From: Mytilus edulis
Taxonomy: Eukaryota; Mollusca; Bivalvia; Mytilida; Mytilidae
Direction: 5' to 3'
Length of the DNA: 64,000 bases
Assembly (NCBI RefSeq): GCF_963676685.1
Contig: NC_092353.1
Span: 5,918,207 to 5,982,206, forward strand
Part shown: positions 19,651 to 32,374 of the stretch, one piece after another
How positions within the stretch are numbered: position 1 is the stretch's first letter
How the letters are laid out: the number at the start of each line of letters is the position of its first letter
Notes under the pieces: generated by a model
What the model saw: only the letters and a program-made list of their open reading frames with translations
Database searches by the model: none
Told to the model about the DNA's origin: nothing
Position numbers and translations under genes: made by a program

Positions 19651-22600
19651 TTTTTATCGGTATCAAATTTCAAAAAAATTTCATAACTTTAATCATTGAA
19701 AAATACAAAATACATTTTAAAGATCATCTATCAATTATAAGAAATTCAATAATTTGCTTGTATTTACATGTTGCAATTAATTGTTTTTACTATATGTAGC
19801 AAATTTTTAATTCGAAATTGCTAAGACTATAGTTACTTTTACATGTTTTTAACATTTTGATATATTGCACAGTAAACGAAAGTATTTTCGCTATATAATA
19901 AACAATTGATGATAACAGCTAGTAAAATATGCACGACCAAGATATAAAAAAGGTTTTACGTTAGAAAAGGACGTACGACTTTATAAAGGTTCAGGATATA
20001 TATAATGTTTAAATTCGATATCGAAACCTTCAGTGGTCTGATGATTGTACCAAAAAAAAATATTTGCCGATATTGTCTATTCCTCATATATAACGAAAAT
20101 CTGCAACCACAAACACTTCCACAAAGTCTGCAAAAAAAAAGAGAAGACATTTCCAGTTGAGCCCGTTTGTTGTGCATTTAAGTTGTATGATTTTATTCAC
20201 AATTAGGGTTTGTGCCCTACGATGAGAGATTAAGACTTGAACTTGTCAATATTGAGATCCAGCAACATGTGACTTGTAGTTAAATATTGTAGTTGCAATT
20301 GGTTTGGTATAGGCATAAACAAAGATAGGCACATAATGATCTTTAAAAGAGGTATTTTCGAGTAAAACAATTTATGATTATATTTTAAAGGGATATAGCC
20401 CAAGTAACTGGCATCGATACCTTGGCTGGCAAAGAAAAGTTATAGAACGGCTCTTGGTTAAAGTGGAGTTTTATATTTTTAGTTTCCAGACACGAGTTGT
20501 ACAGAGAAAAAAAGTTTTAAAAGGGTTGATAAATACAGCTTCCTTCAAATGGGATAACATCTAACATCGTTATTTTTCATAAATGGGAGCAAGTCATGAT
20601 CAATGGAAAAATATTGCATAGTAAAATAGTGAATATGGCCGTCTCTATGAGTTTCAAATGTTTAACACATGTACCTAGCTACAAGAAGGACTCTTGTAAC
20701 ATTTTGTCCTGATGAAAAGAGTGTTGCGCAATAATCAATGATAATGTGTAATATCAAATATTGCAAGTGGTAATTTTAAATATCTATTTATACGTCATCC
20801 TTTATCGTAAACAATAATAATAGTAAACTCACAAATATATACATAACTTACGTTATATTGTTTTACATAACATTGAACATCATCTCCATGAACATATCAC
20901 CAATGCGTATGTCATTTATAAATACAACAAACGTATACATAATACAGGTATAGTTGTTAGTGTACATGCGATGATGTCACATACACATGATTCAGAAAAT
21001 CTGACCTGAAAAACGAGGAAGTTAATAGCTTTTTATATTCGTTTTACAATGTAAAATAGTTTAAAGAGAAAACCCAAAGGTCTGATGTTAGTACAAAACA
21101 AAAAATAATAACAAGCAGGATTATCAACAACCATTGATAAACACTGGAGTTCATGCTTTTGATTTGGTACAGTCTCATACAGAAAGTCGCGGGATAAAAT
21201 TATCTTCATTTCTTATTTTAACTAAAACATTGATTTTTTTAATATTTTTTAATGAATACCAATTCAGATTCAAATCAAATCTGTATTACCATGCATAAAA
21301 CCATACATTTATAGCATATGACAAAACGTTACAAAGTACTATCAACAAATATTATCAACAAGATCATTTAAAATGTATAATGTTATATAAAAAGTGAAAG
21401 TAAATATTTTAAAAGTACTCTAACCTCAATTCTAAAGACTGTTTGAAAAAGAATCCAAGCTTTTCTTCATAAAAGTGTGATCTTTTGTTAAGGATATATG
21501 TAAATTTGTCATTATTATTTGAATCTAAAATAAACTTTTGAGAAATTACTTCCTTGTCCGCCATGATTAATGATGATGGTTACCCAATGATTATAAATAT
21601 AATATGACTCTGTTTGTAATGACGTATATTCTGACTTGAAGGTAAGTATGTTAATGGTAAACACTAATTGGCTTGTATTGTTAATGTATCAAAAACAATC
21701 TTTATTCATTAATATATGTGTTTGTTTATGAACTAAATCAATTCCAAGGGAACAGTCTGTAAAGAAGAACAGTTTATCAAATAATAACTCAATCTTTTAT
21801 TCCAACAATGATATTATCTATATGATAATGAAAATTGAAATTGGGGCCACTATGAAGCTTTATGTATGGTAAATCAAGACTTTCAACCGGTCCCGCTACA
21901 CATTTTGTCTAGTTTGTGTGCCCACGACCTCTCCAACCCATCCCCACCCCTTTTCATAATTATAGTGGATCCGCATCTGGTTGTAGTGATATAGTTACAC
22001 AATGACAATTATATCCTTTCATGAAAGGTGTCATCAGTACAAAACAAACGGCGAATGAACAAATGTAGGAATATTTATAAATCTGAATGTTCAAAATCGA
22101 AAGCTGAGAACTGTATACGTATGAACTGTACAAAACTGAAAATTGATAATTTTAAAATTTGATTTTCAAATGACAAAACGGAATGATCAAATTTATAAGC
22201 TACATTACTGCTGCATCATGCAAGCTAGATAGGCTTAACAAGAGGAAATATAAATAAGAAAGATGTGATGATATTGCAAATGAGACATCTTTGTATTCAC
22301 AAGAGAACAAATACACAAAACATATTTATCTAAGTCATACTAATGTAATCAACGTATGAACATTCAAAACATAAAAAGAAAAACCGAGGAGACGAGGAGA
22401 ACATAATGATTATGTATTTATATTTGTTAATAATTTGATATATTTTTTTCTGCATCTCAAATTTTAGGATTTCTTCTTTGATTTCACAAACTTCATATAC
22501 TACTGGACTTGATGATTTACAAAAACAGTTTGATATGTTTATTTGTCTGTTACAATACATAAATAGTTAATACAAAAAATTAATCCGACATGTTACTTTT

Positions 22601-22784
22601 CAAAAAAGTAAAACATTACGGTAACATTAGTATTAAATGAATACAACATGACATAGAATAAATAACGAATGTAGAATGTTTCTTGTGAATATATTGATAA
22701 AGGGCATATAAAGGCGATTCTCTAATTGGAAGTACCTGTTTTTCATACCAAACCTCTAGGAGCTAGTATGCTTTTGTATGCAAC
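19651..22784. other. Intergenic region or 5' flank of minus-strand IAP gene
   Basis: About 3.1 kb of AT-rich sequence between the IAP start and the MITE at 22785. The one coding-like segment is listed separately (21425-21564). No promoter motif that I can defend. Confidence 0.45.
21425..21564 (-). CDS. Possible first coding exon, unknown protein
   Basis: ATG at 21564 lies in a good context (TCATGGCGG on the minus strand) and opens a 46-codon frame beginning MADKEVISQKFILDSNNNDK, rich in charged residues. It stops at a plausible donor, AG|GTTAGAG (phase 2). It does not join in phase to the IAP exon at 19650, which has a stop just upstream. It would therefore belong to another transcript or be a chance frame. 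Not recognised. Confidence 0.3.
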
Positions 22785-23120
22785 TAACATCACGGTACCC
22801 AAATTGCACCGAGTTCCCAAATTGCACCTATTTAGCAAAATAAGCAGCGGAAACCTTACAAGATTTCCTAGAGACTAAACAATTTGTAATTTTATGATTT
22901 GATACTATGCACGTCTTTCAACATAGGTAAAACTATTTAGATATACACAAAACGTTCACAGTATTTATCAACAGATGAAGTGTTTACTGAAAAAGCAAAA
23001 TGTACGGAAACGTCGCCATGCGACGTCATCAAAACGTCATCTTTTTAAAATTAGCAAATACAATATGTTACAAGTATCCATTTCTTAAAAAATGAAGAGT
23101 AAGCATGGACTAATATCTAA
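22785..23120. repeat. GTACCCAAATTGCAC MITE, copy A, left part (split by Harbinger)
   Basis: Terminal motif TAACATCACGGTACCCAAATT. The sequence matches 53820-54180 closely. The MITE continues at 32533 after the 9.4-kb Harbinger insertion; both parts together measure about 636 bp, against 637 bp for the uninterrupted copy. Confidence 0.85.
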
Positions 23121-24229
23121 TACCCCGTTCACACTATGCATTTTTAAACCGGGTTCGACCCGAATTAATTAATCCGGATTAAATTCCAATAGTGTGAACA
23201 CGTTAAACTGGGGCGAACCCGGGTTAAAATTACCCCTCATCTGAGGTGGAGTTAATGTGGGGCGAACCCGGATTAGTTACCCCACATTCTAGTGTGAACG
23301 CAAAGTGGAGTTAATGTGGGGTTGTTGCCATAGCGTTACGTGACGTTTTCTGCCGTCTGTCATTTCCAATACAGAGTATAGACATGGATGCCGAACAAAA
23401 TTCTTCAAAAAAGAGAGGTCTAACCTGGAGTGACCAGGAGACGAAGGCTTTACTTTCAACGTGGGGAGAAGAAAAAATTCAATCAGAATTGGACAATTTT
23501 AGGAGGGCACCCGGCAGTAACCCCACCGAAAGTTAAGGACTCTTCGGAAAACCACAGCTCTAGAAAAAACTCTTCTGTTGAATGCAGTGAGCCAGAAGAT
23601 GAAGATGGAGATATGGACATTTTTCAACAGCCATCCACTAGCAGTTCTTCTGCATGTTCCGTGACAATGGTACCAGCAACCGTTAAACTGATTGCAGACG
23701 TAAGTATTATAAAACAATGATAAGGTTGTACATGTAGTATATATTCCACTGATATTTTATTCCCATTAATCTGCATGTAACACACCGAAAATTAATTAAG
23801 GAAGCGTACAGTATTCGTGCGTTTGTTCAGAACAAATATATAGCGAATGAATGAGTTTAGCTTAGTCACAGTTTTTTTATAAGAAATGCTCAGTATAATA
23901 GATCAGTATGATGGAAATTACACTATCCGCATCTAAGTCGAATTTGTTCCTTTCATCACCGATTTCATTCTTACTTTTACATGTTACATTTCCTCTACCT
24001 TTTTCTACAACCTCAGTTTTTTAACATCTTTTAGTATTTAGCATTATACAACCTGGGAACAGTATATCTATGTTCCTGATACAACCGAGTCAAACTTCAA
24101 TACAGGAAAAGTACACCAATCAAATATGTCCATAGAAATCTTTATGTTTGATATGGACCAGAAACACGAATCAATACCACACAGTGATCAACATTTTGGC
24201 TATGATTTTTGCATTTTTCTTTACATTAA

Positions 24230-24811
24230 GGTTCATGTGGACCCTATGGCTAAAATGGCTGTATTTTCACCTCAAAATTTACTCTGAGTACAGACAAACC
24301 TGCGCATCTATAAAAATTTTAAAGCATAGCATGCCCTAGATAAATAAATTGCAAACATGTTTTATGTTTTAGAAAAATAAAAACTTACCAGAATTTTGCC
24401 GTGCACTTTTTTTCATTCCTCCAGAAGGTGCCAAAATAAACTAAGTTGGGAAACAGGTTTGAGAACTTCCCCACAGGTAATAATTGAAGTGAGCTGTATT
24501 AAATGACATGGACAATAGATGGACAATAGATACCTGACAATAATTGGTTAATTAAACTGTGTACCTGAGTGGACCATATCAAGGTAAACTCAACTGTTTG
24601 TTAATTTTATCATCTTCTGCAGGGACGAAAAAAAGTGTACGGCAAAATCCAGTTAAGTTATGAATTTTCTAAATCATACAATGCATTTGAATTCTATTTA
24701 TCTAGAGCATGCTATGCCTTAAAACTTTTCCAGATGCATAGGTTTGCCTGTGCTCAGAGTAAATTTAGAGGTGAAAATACGGCCATTTTAGCCATAGGGT
24801 CCACATGAACC
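24230..24811. repeat. MITE with TTAA flanks and ~190-bp inverted repeats (family 3)
   Basis: TTAA at 24226-24229 and 24812-24815. The ends GGTTCATGTGGACCCTATGG and the reverse complement are perfect for about 30 bases. Similarity continues inwards for about 190 bases (GACAAACCTGCGCAT / ATGCATAGGTTTGCC; GTGCAC / GTGTAC). It is nested in intron 1 of the Harbinger accessory gene. Confidence 0.8.
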
Positions 24812-26040
24812 TTAATCTACATCATTACATGCATGCTAGCTTACTTTTCAATAATTCAGCTGTATAGCTTTAAGGACATATCATCATGAACATAAAGGTT
24901 TAAGTCAAGAAATGTTCAGAGATATTTAAAACATTCAGTGTGGCTGATTTGAAATGTTTAACACTTTTTGTGTCTGATAATTTCTTTAAAAAATTGTTAA
25001 AAGTTATGCTTATAGAAGTGTGCTTTAGCTGACCAGATTTGAGAATATAGTGGCAGTCCAAATGTCAAGTACAAAAACAGTTTCAAGAACTCTGAATGTG
25101 TATGGCTGAACTGGTTTACAAAATAAAATGGGTGTCTCTAATCAGTTATATACAGGCATATGAATATGGGGTGACCATTTGACAGGTCAACACTAGCATA
25201 AAAAAGCTACAACATACATTTTTCTGCTTATGTTGTTAAGAAATGAAAATGAATAAAGGTTTGCATAAATTCACTCAATATTTATCAGTATAATATGCAA
25301 ATCATATAAAAATAAGGATGCTATAAACATGATAAAACTTCTCAGGGTTACTGTAACATTTATTTATATTTGTAGTCCCAGATTGAGAAAGACGCCTCTT
25401 TACCACAGATGACTCACATATCAAGAGCAGAAAGAAAGGTATATTGATCATGTTAATTGATTTAGTAATACTTGATCTAAATTTCATGCTTAACAAGACA
25501 TTCCCTTCTAAAAAAATCTCCAAAACTTATGATTTGTTTAAAAAAACCTATTCAATGAAAGTTTCACTTTTATTACATACATGTAATATACTTGCAATGG
25601 TGGAAAATTCTATAATCATATATTTATGCTTAACAAACGTCAAAGTGATCAAGGAGTAACTGTCCCTATGATTCCTTTCCCAATAATCTATGATATATAT
25701 GTATTTCTGCCTTTTTCAAGTGAACTGCATTGTATGTGTTTATAATAGATATCAAATGCAAGTATGAAAATGTCAACACCACAAAAAAATAGTAAAATCT
25801 TGAATAAAGATTGAATATTTCAGATAACCAATAACTAATTTGTTCATAATTTTGCTATTTTTTTATTGTAATGTACACTATTACATGTTTTAATCCTGCA
25901 TAAGCCATATTACATTTTGTATTGTACTGAATCATAATTATATGATTCATCACCTTGTATTCTTGATCATTTAGCATTGGCTATAATCATGATTTTTTTT
26001 ATACATTGTACATATAAATATACTCGTATGTATTAAAAAA

Positions 26041-26275
26041 ATGTGGTAAGATTGCCAATTGGACAACTATCAATCCAAGACCAAATAGATATATACAGGA
26101 AGATGCGGTATGAGTGCCAATGGGTTAACTCTCCATCCAAAAAATAATTTATAAAAGTAAACCATTATAGGTCAATGTATGGCATTTAACTCAGAGCCTT
26201 GGCTCACACCGAACAAGCTATAAAGGCCCCAAAATTACTAGTGTAAAACCATTAAAATGGGGGAAAAGGGTTATG
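26041..26275 (+). repeat. Dispersed bivalve repeat, GTGCCAATGAGACAACTCTCC family
   Basis: Two imperfect core starts (ATGTGGTAAGATTGCCAATT and ATGCGGTATGAGTGCCAAT), then AAGTAAACCATTATAGGTCA, GAGCCTTGGCTCACACCGAA and GACTAGTGTAAAACC-like text. The order is the same as at 38198-38460. Seven other copies are in the window. Confidence 0.75.
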
Positions 26276-26558
26276 AAATGACCATTGTACAGCAATTTAG
26301 ACCAGAAAACAAATAACCATTTCTACAAACCAATTAATAAAAAAACAAATTTTAAATATATAGGTAAAAAAGCAAGAGGCATCCAATAAAAAACAGTTTA
26401 CCTACAAGTAGATTGAACGGTTACTTTTTATTTCAGAAAACAGATGAAAGAAAGAGAAAAGACCAGAATGACCCTGAATGTAGAAAAAAACAGGGAAGTA
26501 AGTATAAAGCAAACAGGCCCTTTAAATACTATTACGTACAATGAATATACATATAGGA

Positions 26559-26640
26559 AAATGTGGTATGAGTGCCAATGAGACAACTCTCCATCCAAAT
26601 AACAATTTATAAAAGTAAACCATTATAGGTCAATGTATGC
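26559..26640 (+). repeat. Dispersed bivalve repeat, GTGCCAATGAGACAACTCTCC family (short)
   Basis: Core AATGTGGTATGAGTGCCAAT followed by AAGTAAACCATTATAGGTCA. Truncated after about 80 bases. Confidence 0.75.
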
Positions 26641-27029
26641 TTAGTCCATGTAGTTTACCATTGATAGTACCATTTATATAGTTGAAAACAAGAAATGAAG
26701 ACTCATATTTAGACTCAGAAACAGGTTCCAGTACACAAAAATTTTTTTTTTTTTAAGAAAATAAGAAAATGTGGTATGACTTATAACATAAACATAACCT
26801 CAGTGCTACTGGAGATGTGCAAATTAGATCTCATCATTAAAATGCTTGAGACCAAATAATTGTAAAATCCAAAATCTGATACAAATGTTATTTTAAAAGC
26901 TGAATAAACACACATATAGCAAGATAGTGACCTTGACATCATTGTTATGGTTCATTGTCAAATGTTATTTCTTGAATTTCATGTTGATTTTTTTTATTGT
27001 CGAGCCTGCGACTTTTGTCTCAGAAAGCT

Positions 27030-27975
27030 TGACATAGGTGTAGTGATCCGACGGTGGCGGCGGCGTTGGCTAACTTTTTAAAAGCTTTATATTTTAGAAG
27101 GTGGAAGACCTGGATGCTTCATTCTTTGTAAATGGATGACTCATGTTACGAAGTTTCCGTCAGTCACATGTCCAATGTCCTTGACCTCATTTTCATGGTT
27201 CAGTGACTACTTAAAAAAAAAAGTTAAGGTTTTTTGTAATGTTAAATTCTCTCTTATTTTAAGTAATAGGATAACTATATTTGGTATGTGCCTACCTTGC
27301 AAGGTCATAATGCCCGTCAGACAGTTTTCACTTGACCTCAACCTCATTTCATGGATCAGTGAACAAGGTTAAGTTTTGGTGGTCAAGTCCATATCTCAGA
27401 TACTATAAGCAATAGGTCTAGTATATTTGTTGTATGGAAGGACTGTAGGTGTACATGTTCAACTGGCAGGTGTCATCTGACCTTGACCTCATTTTCATGG
27501 ATCAGTGGTTATAGTTAAGTTTTTGTGTTTTGGTCTGTTTTTCTTATACCGTATGCAATAGGTCAACAATATTTTGTGTATGGAATGATTGTAAGGTGTA
27601 CATGTCTGTCTGGCAGTTGTCATTTATCCTTGACCTCATTTTCATGGTTCATTGGTCAATGTTAAGTTTTTGTGTTTTGGTCTGTTTTTCTAATACTTTA
27701 AGCAATAAGGTCAACTATATTTGGTGTATGGAATGATTGTAAGGTGTACATGTCTGTCTGGCAGGTGTCATTTATCCTTGACCTCATTTTCATGGTTCAT
27801 TGGTCAATGTTAAGTTTTTGTGTTTTGGTCTGTTCTTCTAATACTATAAGCAATAAGGTCAGCTATATTTGGTGTATGGAATGATTGTAAGGTGTACATG
27901 TCTGTCTGGCCTGGTTTATCTGACCAGGACCTCTTTTTCATTGATCATTGATAATTTTAAGTTTATGTGATACTT
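27030..27975 (+). repeat. Tandem ~148-bp repeat array
   Basis: The marker CCTTGACCTCATTTTCATGG, or a variant, starts at about 27179, 27330, 27481, 27628, 27776 and 27924, a period of 147-151 bases. Each unit also carries GTTAAGTTTTTGTGTTTTGG and AGGTGTACATGTCTGTCTGG variants. Non-coding; it lies in an intron of the Harbinger accessory gene. Diverged relatives lie at 28900-29390 and 37690-38170. Confidence 0.8.
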
Positions 27976-28899
27976 GTAGTAAAACTTTTATCTTTAGGAC
28001 TATCAACATAAAATCAATCATGGTTAGTAAAACAGGCGAGACATTTCAGCGTGTGCCCTCTTTTTAATTAAAGAATTAAAAATACTTAAAAAATATTAAA
28101 TTTGTGAAAGAAAAACATACATGTTCGCAATTGCCTGTTGTTTTGGTAACATGCAGAAAATTTTCAATATGCTATTAAATTCATGGATTAGTTCTAAAAT
28201 ATGAAATTTTCAATTTGATTTTTAATAGTAACATTTATAATTTTATAGCCTCTGGGAAAATCAGAAAAAGTGATGAGAGCCTTATGGCTATGTTAAAAGA
28301 ACAGCAAAATGAGTTTTTATCCAATGAATCAAAGAGATGGGAGGAAGAAAAGGCTCGAGAGGAGAGAATGAGAAAAGAGGACAAGGAACATGAGCTGAAA
28401 CTATTTTCTATGTTTGCTACAATTATTAAAGGACAGCCATCATCCCAAATTACATCAGGTCATGCATCATCAGTATCGTCATTCCCTTCTTCATCATTCC
28501 AGGATTCAACATTCCAGGCTTCACCATTACATTCTGCATCAACATCATCAACATCATCAACATACCACAGACCAACCTCAAATGTTAATCATGCTTCTTT
28601 TCTTCCAGAAGCATCATGCAGTAATATGAGCTTCTTGAGGATGCTAAATAATGAAGACTGTTTTTAGCTGTTAATTTTAATTTATACCAAGTTTATGTTT
28701 TTTTTTCAATCAATATATTTTAATTTTAACTTTAAATTTTAAGATCTAGATGAAAGAACATTTATTTATGTTTGTGAAAAGAAATATTGTTGTTCCTTTA
28801 AATTTCTGTGTAAAAATTGAAAATAGAAGGATATGTCCTAATTAAAACTTATCGTTTTTTCCTCTTTATTAATGCTGTCTCCCCTGCAACCTCTTAGAT

Positions 28900-29390
28900 G
28901 ACAAGGTTATTTGCCCTTGACCTTAAATCTTAATATTTCAAAAGGTAAAAGATATGATGCTTTATACTTTGCATATAGATATCTGATGTTATGACTGTTC
29001 CTTGGGTCATATGGCTATTGTCCTTGACCTAATTTTCATGGTTCAGCGATTTCTTTAAAAGAAAGTTAAGATTCTTTGTTATAATATTAATTTCTCTTTT
29101 TCTTTAACAAATAGGATAACTATATTTGGTATGTGCAGTTTTATCTCAGATACAATAAGCAGCTGTCAATTATATTTGGTGTTTGGAAATACCAGGAACT
29201 GTTGTTCTAAGGTGTACATGAATCATCTGACTTTATTCTCATTTTCATGGTTCGTTTGTCAATGTTCAATTTTTCTTGTTCAGTCTCTTTCTTAGATACA
29301 TTACTATAATGAATAGGTATTCTATATTTGGTCTGTGAAATGATTGTAAGATGTACATGTCTATCTTGTATCATCTTACCTTGAAACATT
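28900..29390 (+). repeat. Diverged copies of the ~148-bp repeat
   Basis: Contains CCTTGACCTAATTTTCATGG at about 29020 and later GTATGTGCAGTTTTATCTCAG, AGGTGTACATGAATCATCTG and TGTACATGTCTATCTTG. The order matches the 27030-27975 array with more substitutions. Confidence 0.65.
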
Positions 29391-30093
29391 TGTAAAGTTA
29401 AATTTTCAGTATCAGGTTTGCTTGATAAGTGTTAAATGTGAATACAGAAACAATGCCGTCATCTCTGTAGACTGAACAAAAAAAAAGAATCTGTATTTCT
29501 CACTTCATTCACAGAATGCAGAAAAATAGGGATGTTTATCCTATAAATCTTAATATTTTAAAATTGATAACAATATTATCATATCTTGTATATGGATGAA
29601 CTATTGTAGCTTAATTTGAAGCTTCAGTATAGCATATCATTTAGTTTTTATTAGCCCCCTACCAAGAAAATTGAAGGGGACTTTATGTTTGCACTCTGTC
29701 TGTTGGTCTGTCATGTAAATCAGCTTTCCATATTTTTTTTGTCATGCTTCAAGATATTGGTTTGATACATGTATTTGGTATATAGTATAACCATGACAAG
29801 TTACAGATCAAGTTCTACTATTTGTTCCAGTCTGATTAATTTTGGCAGAGTTATGCTTGAACTTGGAAAATCCACTCAAATAATTGGTTTTCCACTTTTT
29901 TTTTGCTTAAAGATATTGACTTGAAATTTGGCTTATAGTTAAACCATGACAAATTTCAGATGTGAATTGTGTTCTGGTCTGATGATTGTTTTCAGGGATG
30001 GTCTTTGGACTTGTTGAAATTATTTTTTCCCCAGGAAAGCCGGCAATAAATTTCAGCATATTCAATTATGCTAAAAATATATATAGAAATAAG

Positions 30094-30260
30094 AAAATTT
30101 TGTACGATTACCAATGAAACAACTCTCCATTTAAGACCAAACGTCATTGATGTCAGCAAAAAGTAAAATTACACAAAAAACAAACTCAAGGGGAAATTCT
30201 AAAGGAAAGTCTGTAATCAAATGGCTTATCGATAAGCTCAATCACATATAATGAATGGAA
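30094..30260 (+). repeat. Dispersed bivalve repeat, diverged copy
   Basis: GTACGATTACCAATGAAACA followed by ACTCTCCATTTAAGACCAAA, a diverged relative of the copies at 26041 and 62672. It lies inside the Harbinger element, left of the transposase stop. Confidence 0.6.
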
Positions 30261-30686
30261 AACAACTGTCATATTCCTGAATTGTTACAGGCATTTTCTT
30301 AGTTAAAGAAATTGTGGATTAGACCTGGTTTTAGAGGTAGCTAAATCTCTCACTTGACAGTCGCCTAGCATTATAAGGTTACTACATCCTTGAATGCAGA
30401 ATCTTGGCTTTCAATACATAGTAAGCTAATTATTGACCAATTTAAAGCATTTCAGAGGATAAACTGCTTAATTTACAGTGCAAGATTTTCTCATTGTTGA
30501 AGTTCATATATATTGAACTAGTTGGTTACATTGTTCATCTTAGTTAATGGCATACTCATTCAGTCTCATTAGCAATCATACTTTACTGTAAATTACTGAT
30601 ATGTTTTAATAACAAGCAGGATGTCATCACAATAAGAATTAAACTAATAATAATAATTTAATACTGTAGATCATTTTATATTTGAA

Positions 30687-32374
30687 CTACTGTTCCCTTT
30701 CTTGTAAAAGGTAGTTAATTAATGTATCCCTGACTCGCTCTCCAGTTTGTGTTGCTGCCTGGCAATCATTTGGGGCATTATTCATTTCCTCTTGTTCTAG
30801 CCATTCTTCAGGGAATTCATTCAAAAAAGTTTCACATATATTATGCAATGTACAACAGCACTCTGCAACATCAGGTACAAAAAGTGTAGATAAATCATTT
30901 CTTTTCATTAAACATCTCCATCTTCCTTTCAATCTGCCAAATGCATTCTCCACCACCATCCTTGCCCTTGACAACTTATAATTAAAATATCTCTTTTCTG
31001 CACTTAATGCTCCATTGTCCCTGAATGGTTTTATTAACCATGGCATTAATGGGTATGCAGCATCCCCAATAATAAACGGAGTAATTGTTGTGTTATTGAA
31101 TCTTTTGTCTAGTTCCTTTCCAACAACATTGCCTCCCTGAAATTGTGCATATATGGATGAATTTGCAAAAACTCGTGCGTCGTGAACACGACCTGCCCAG
31201 CCAACATTTATATTCCAAAACTTATATGAGGAGTCAACAACTGCCTGTAAAATAATTGAATAAAAGCCCTTTCTGTTGTGATAGTCAGCTGGTACTTCTT
31301 TAGGAGCCAGAATTGGAATGTGTGTGCCATCTATGGCCCCTGAAATAAAAAAAAGAACAAACTTAATTAATCAGATATTCTGAATTAGACTTTACACAAA
31401 GTGTTCCATCAGATTTTCTGAATTAGACTACACAAAGTGTAATCTCATTTTAATTTCAGAAATGTGTGTTTCTTTGTTAGAGAATTTCTGTATATTTTTT
31501 TGCGCTGTCTCATATTTTCTTTTATATCAGGGCTCTTGAAAAAGTATATCTGTGTTACATTTCTGTTGTCGAAAACTGATTAGTGTATGCAGAGACATAT
31601 ATAATACACATGTGTATATATGTCTCTGGTGTATGGTAAGGAGAATATATACAATGTTAGGTTGGTCACAAAAATCTTCGCAAATGTTGTAAAATTTGGT
31701 TATATCGGAGACCTATATACGTGTTTCTTGCTAGATATACAATTTTAGTATACATATTTCATAAACTTACCTATAGTGTTTGGAAATCCCCATTTGTTTT
31801 GAAATCCGTCAATAATATCTTTAAACTTTTCTGTGGTTGGGTTTCTAATGAATCGTGGTGCTAATGTCTCATCAATGCTTGTAACCACATCATGGAAGAC
31901 AGAACAAGCCGTACTTCTAGCAATCCCAAACAAATGAGCAACAGTCCTGTATTCACAATTTGTTGCCAACTTCCATAGGGTACTTGCAATTTTGAAGTCC
32001 ACTGTCAAAGCTTTTCTAAACGGAGTATCATATTTAACTAACGTATCATGTAAATTTTCTTTTAAAAAATCAAATGTTTCTTTGTTGATTCTGAAGTTTT
32101 GGATCCATTCTTCATCAGTAAAACCTGGAACTATACAGTCCCACCAATTCCGTGAACGGGGTTTGCTCCATATCCTCCTTTCTGCCGGTTGTAAATTTGA
32201 GCGTCTATTCATCAGTAATAAGTTGTTTCTTGCCATCAAATACATCCTCATTCTTCTCAACCTAGCAAACCTATTTTTTCGCTTTAAATTTGTAATCTTC
32301 CGCCGATTTTTCCGTATCAGTGACAAAAGAAAGAAGAACAGTACCGTGGCGGTTTCCATTTCGTTTGTTGTCAC
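30687..32374 (-). CDS. Harbinger DDE transposase (DDE_Tnp_4 type), two exons
   Basis: Exon 1 is 32374-31771 (donor GTAAGT) and exon 2 is 31339-30687 (acceptor TTTCAG). Phase 1 joins them to give 418 residues, a normal length. The N-terminal part is basic and contains the helix-turn-helix region ([20 protein letters not shown], then [14 protein letters not shown]). The DDE triad is visible: Asp205 in [11 protein letters not shown], Asp294 in IGDAAYPL and Glu332 in [13 protein letters not shown]. Also present are [13 protein letters not shown] and the C-terminal [10 protein letters not shown] typical of the family. No stop or frameshift was found, so this transposase may still be functional. 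It lies near the right terminal repeat and converges with the accessory gene. Confidence 0.9.

Larger units (their letters stand above)
23384..28667 (+). pseudogene. Harbinger accessory Myb/SANT-like DNA-binding protein (spliced; SANT domain damaged)
   Basis: In Harbinger elements this partner binds the transposon ends and escorts the transposase to the nucleus. The start, MDAEQNSSKKRGLTWSDQET.., is a typical SANT/Myb beginning through LDNFRR, but that frame meets TAA near 23533 and the middle of the domain is missing. Coding resumes in another frame (to 23699: acidic SEPEDEDGDMDIF, then Ser-rich). Three further exons follow in consistent phase: 25376-25438, 26437-26497 and 28249-28667. The last encodes a charged coiled coil (FLSNESKRWEEEKAREERMR) and a Ser-rich tail ending at 28667. 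A deletion with a frame change in exon 1 is the simplest reading; an unrecognised intron there is the alternative. Confidence 0.65.

Noticed and set aside
30687-32374. Harbinger transposase as a domesticated HARBI1-like host gene
   Set aside because: It sits inside clear terminal inverted repeats with a target-site twin, together with the accessory gene, so it belongs to a transposon.
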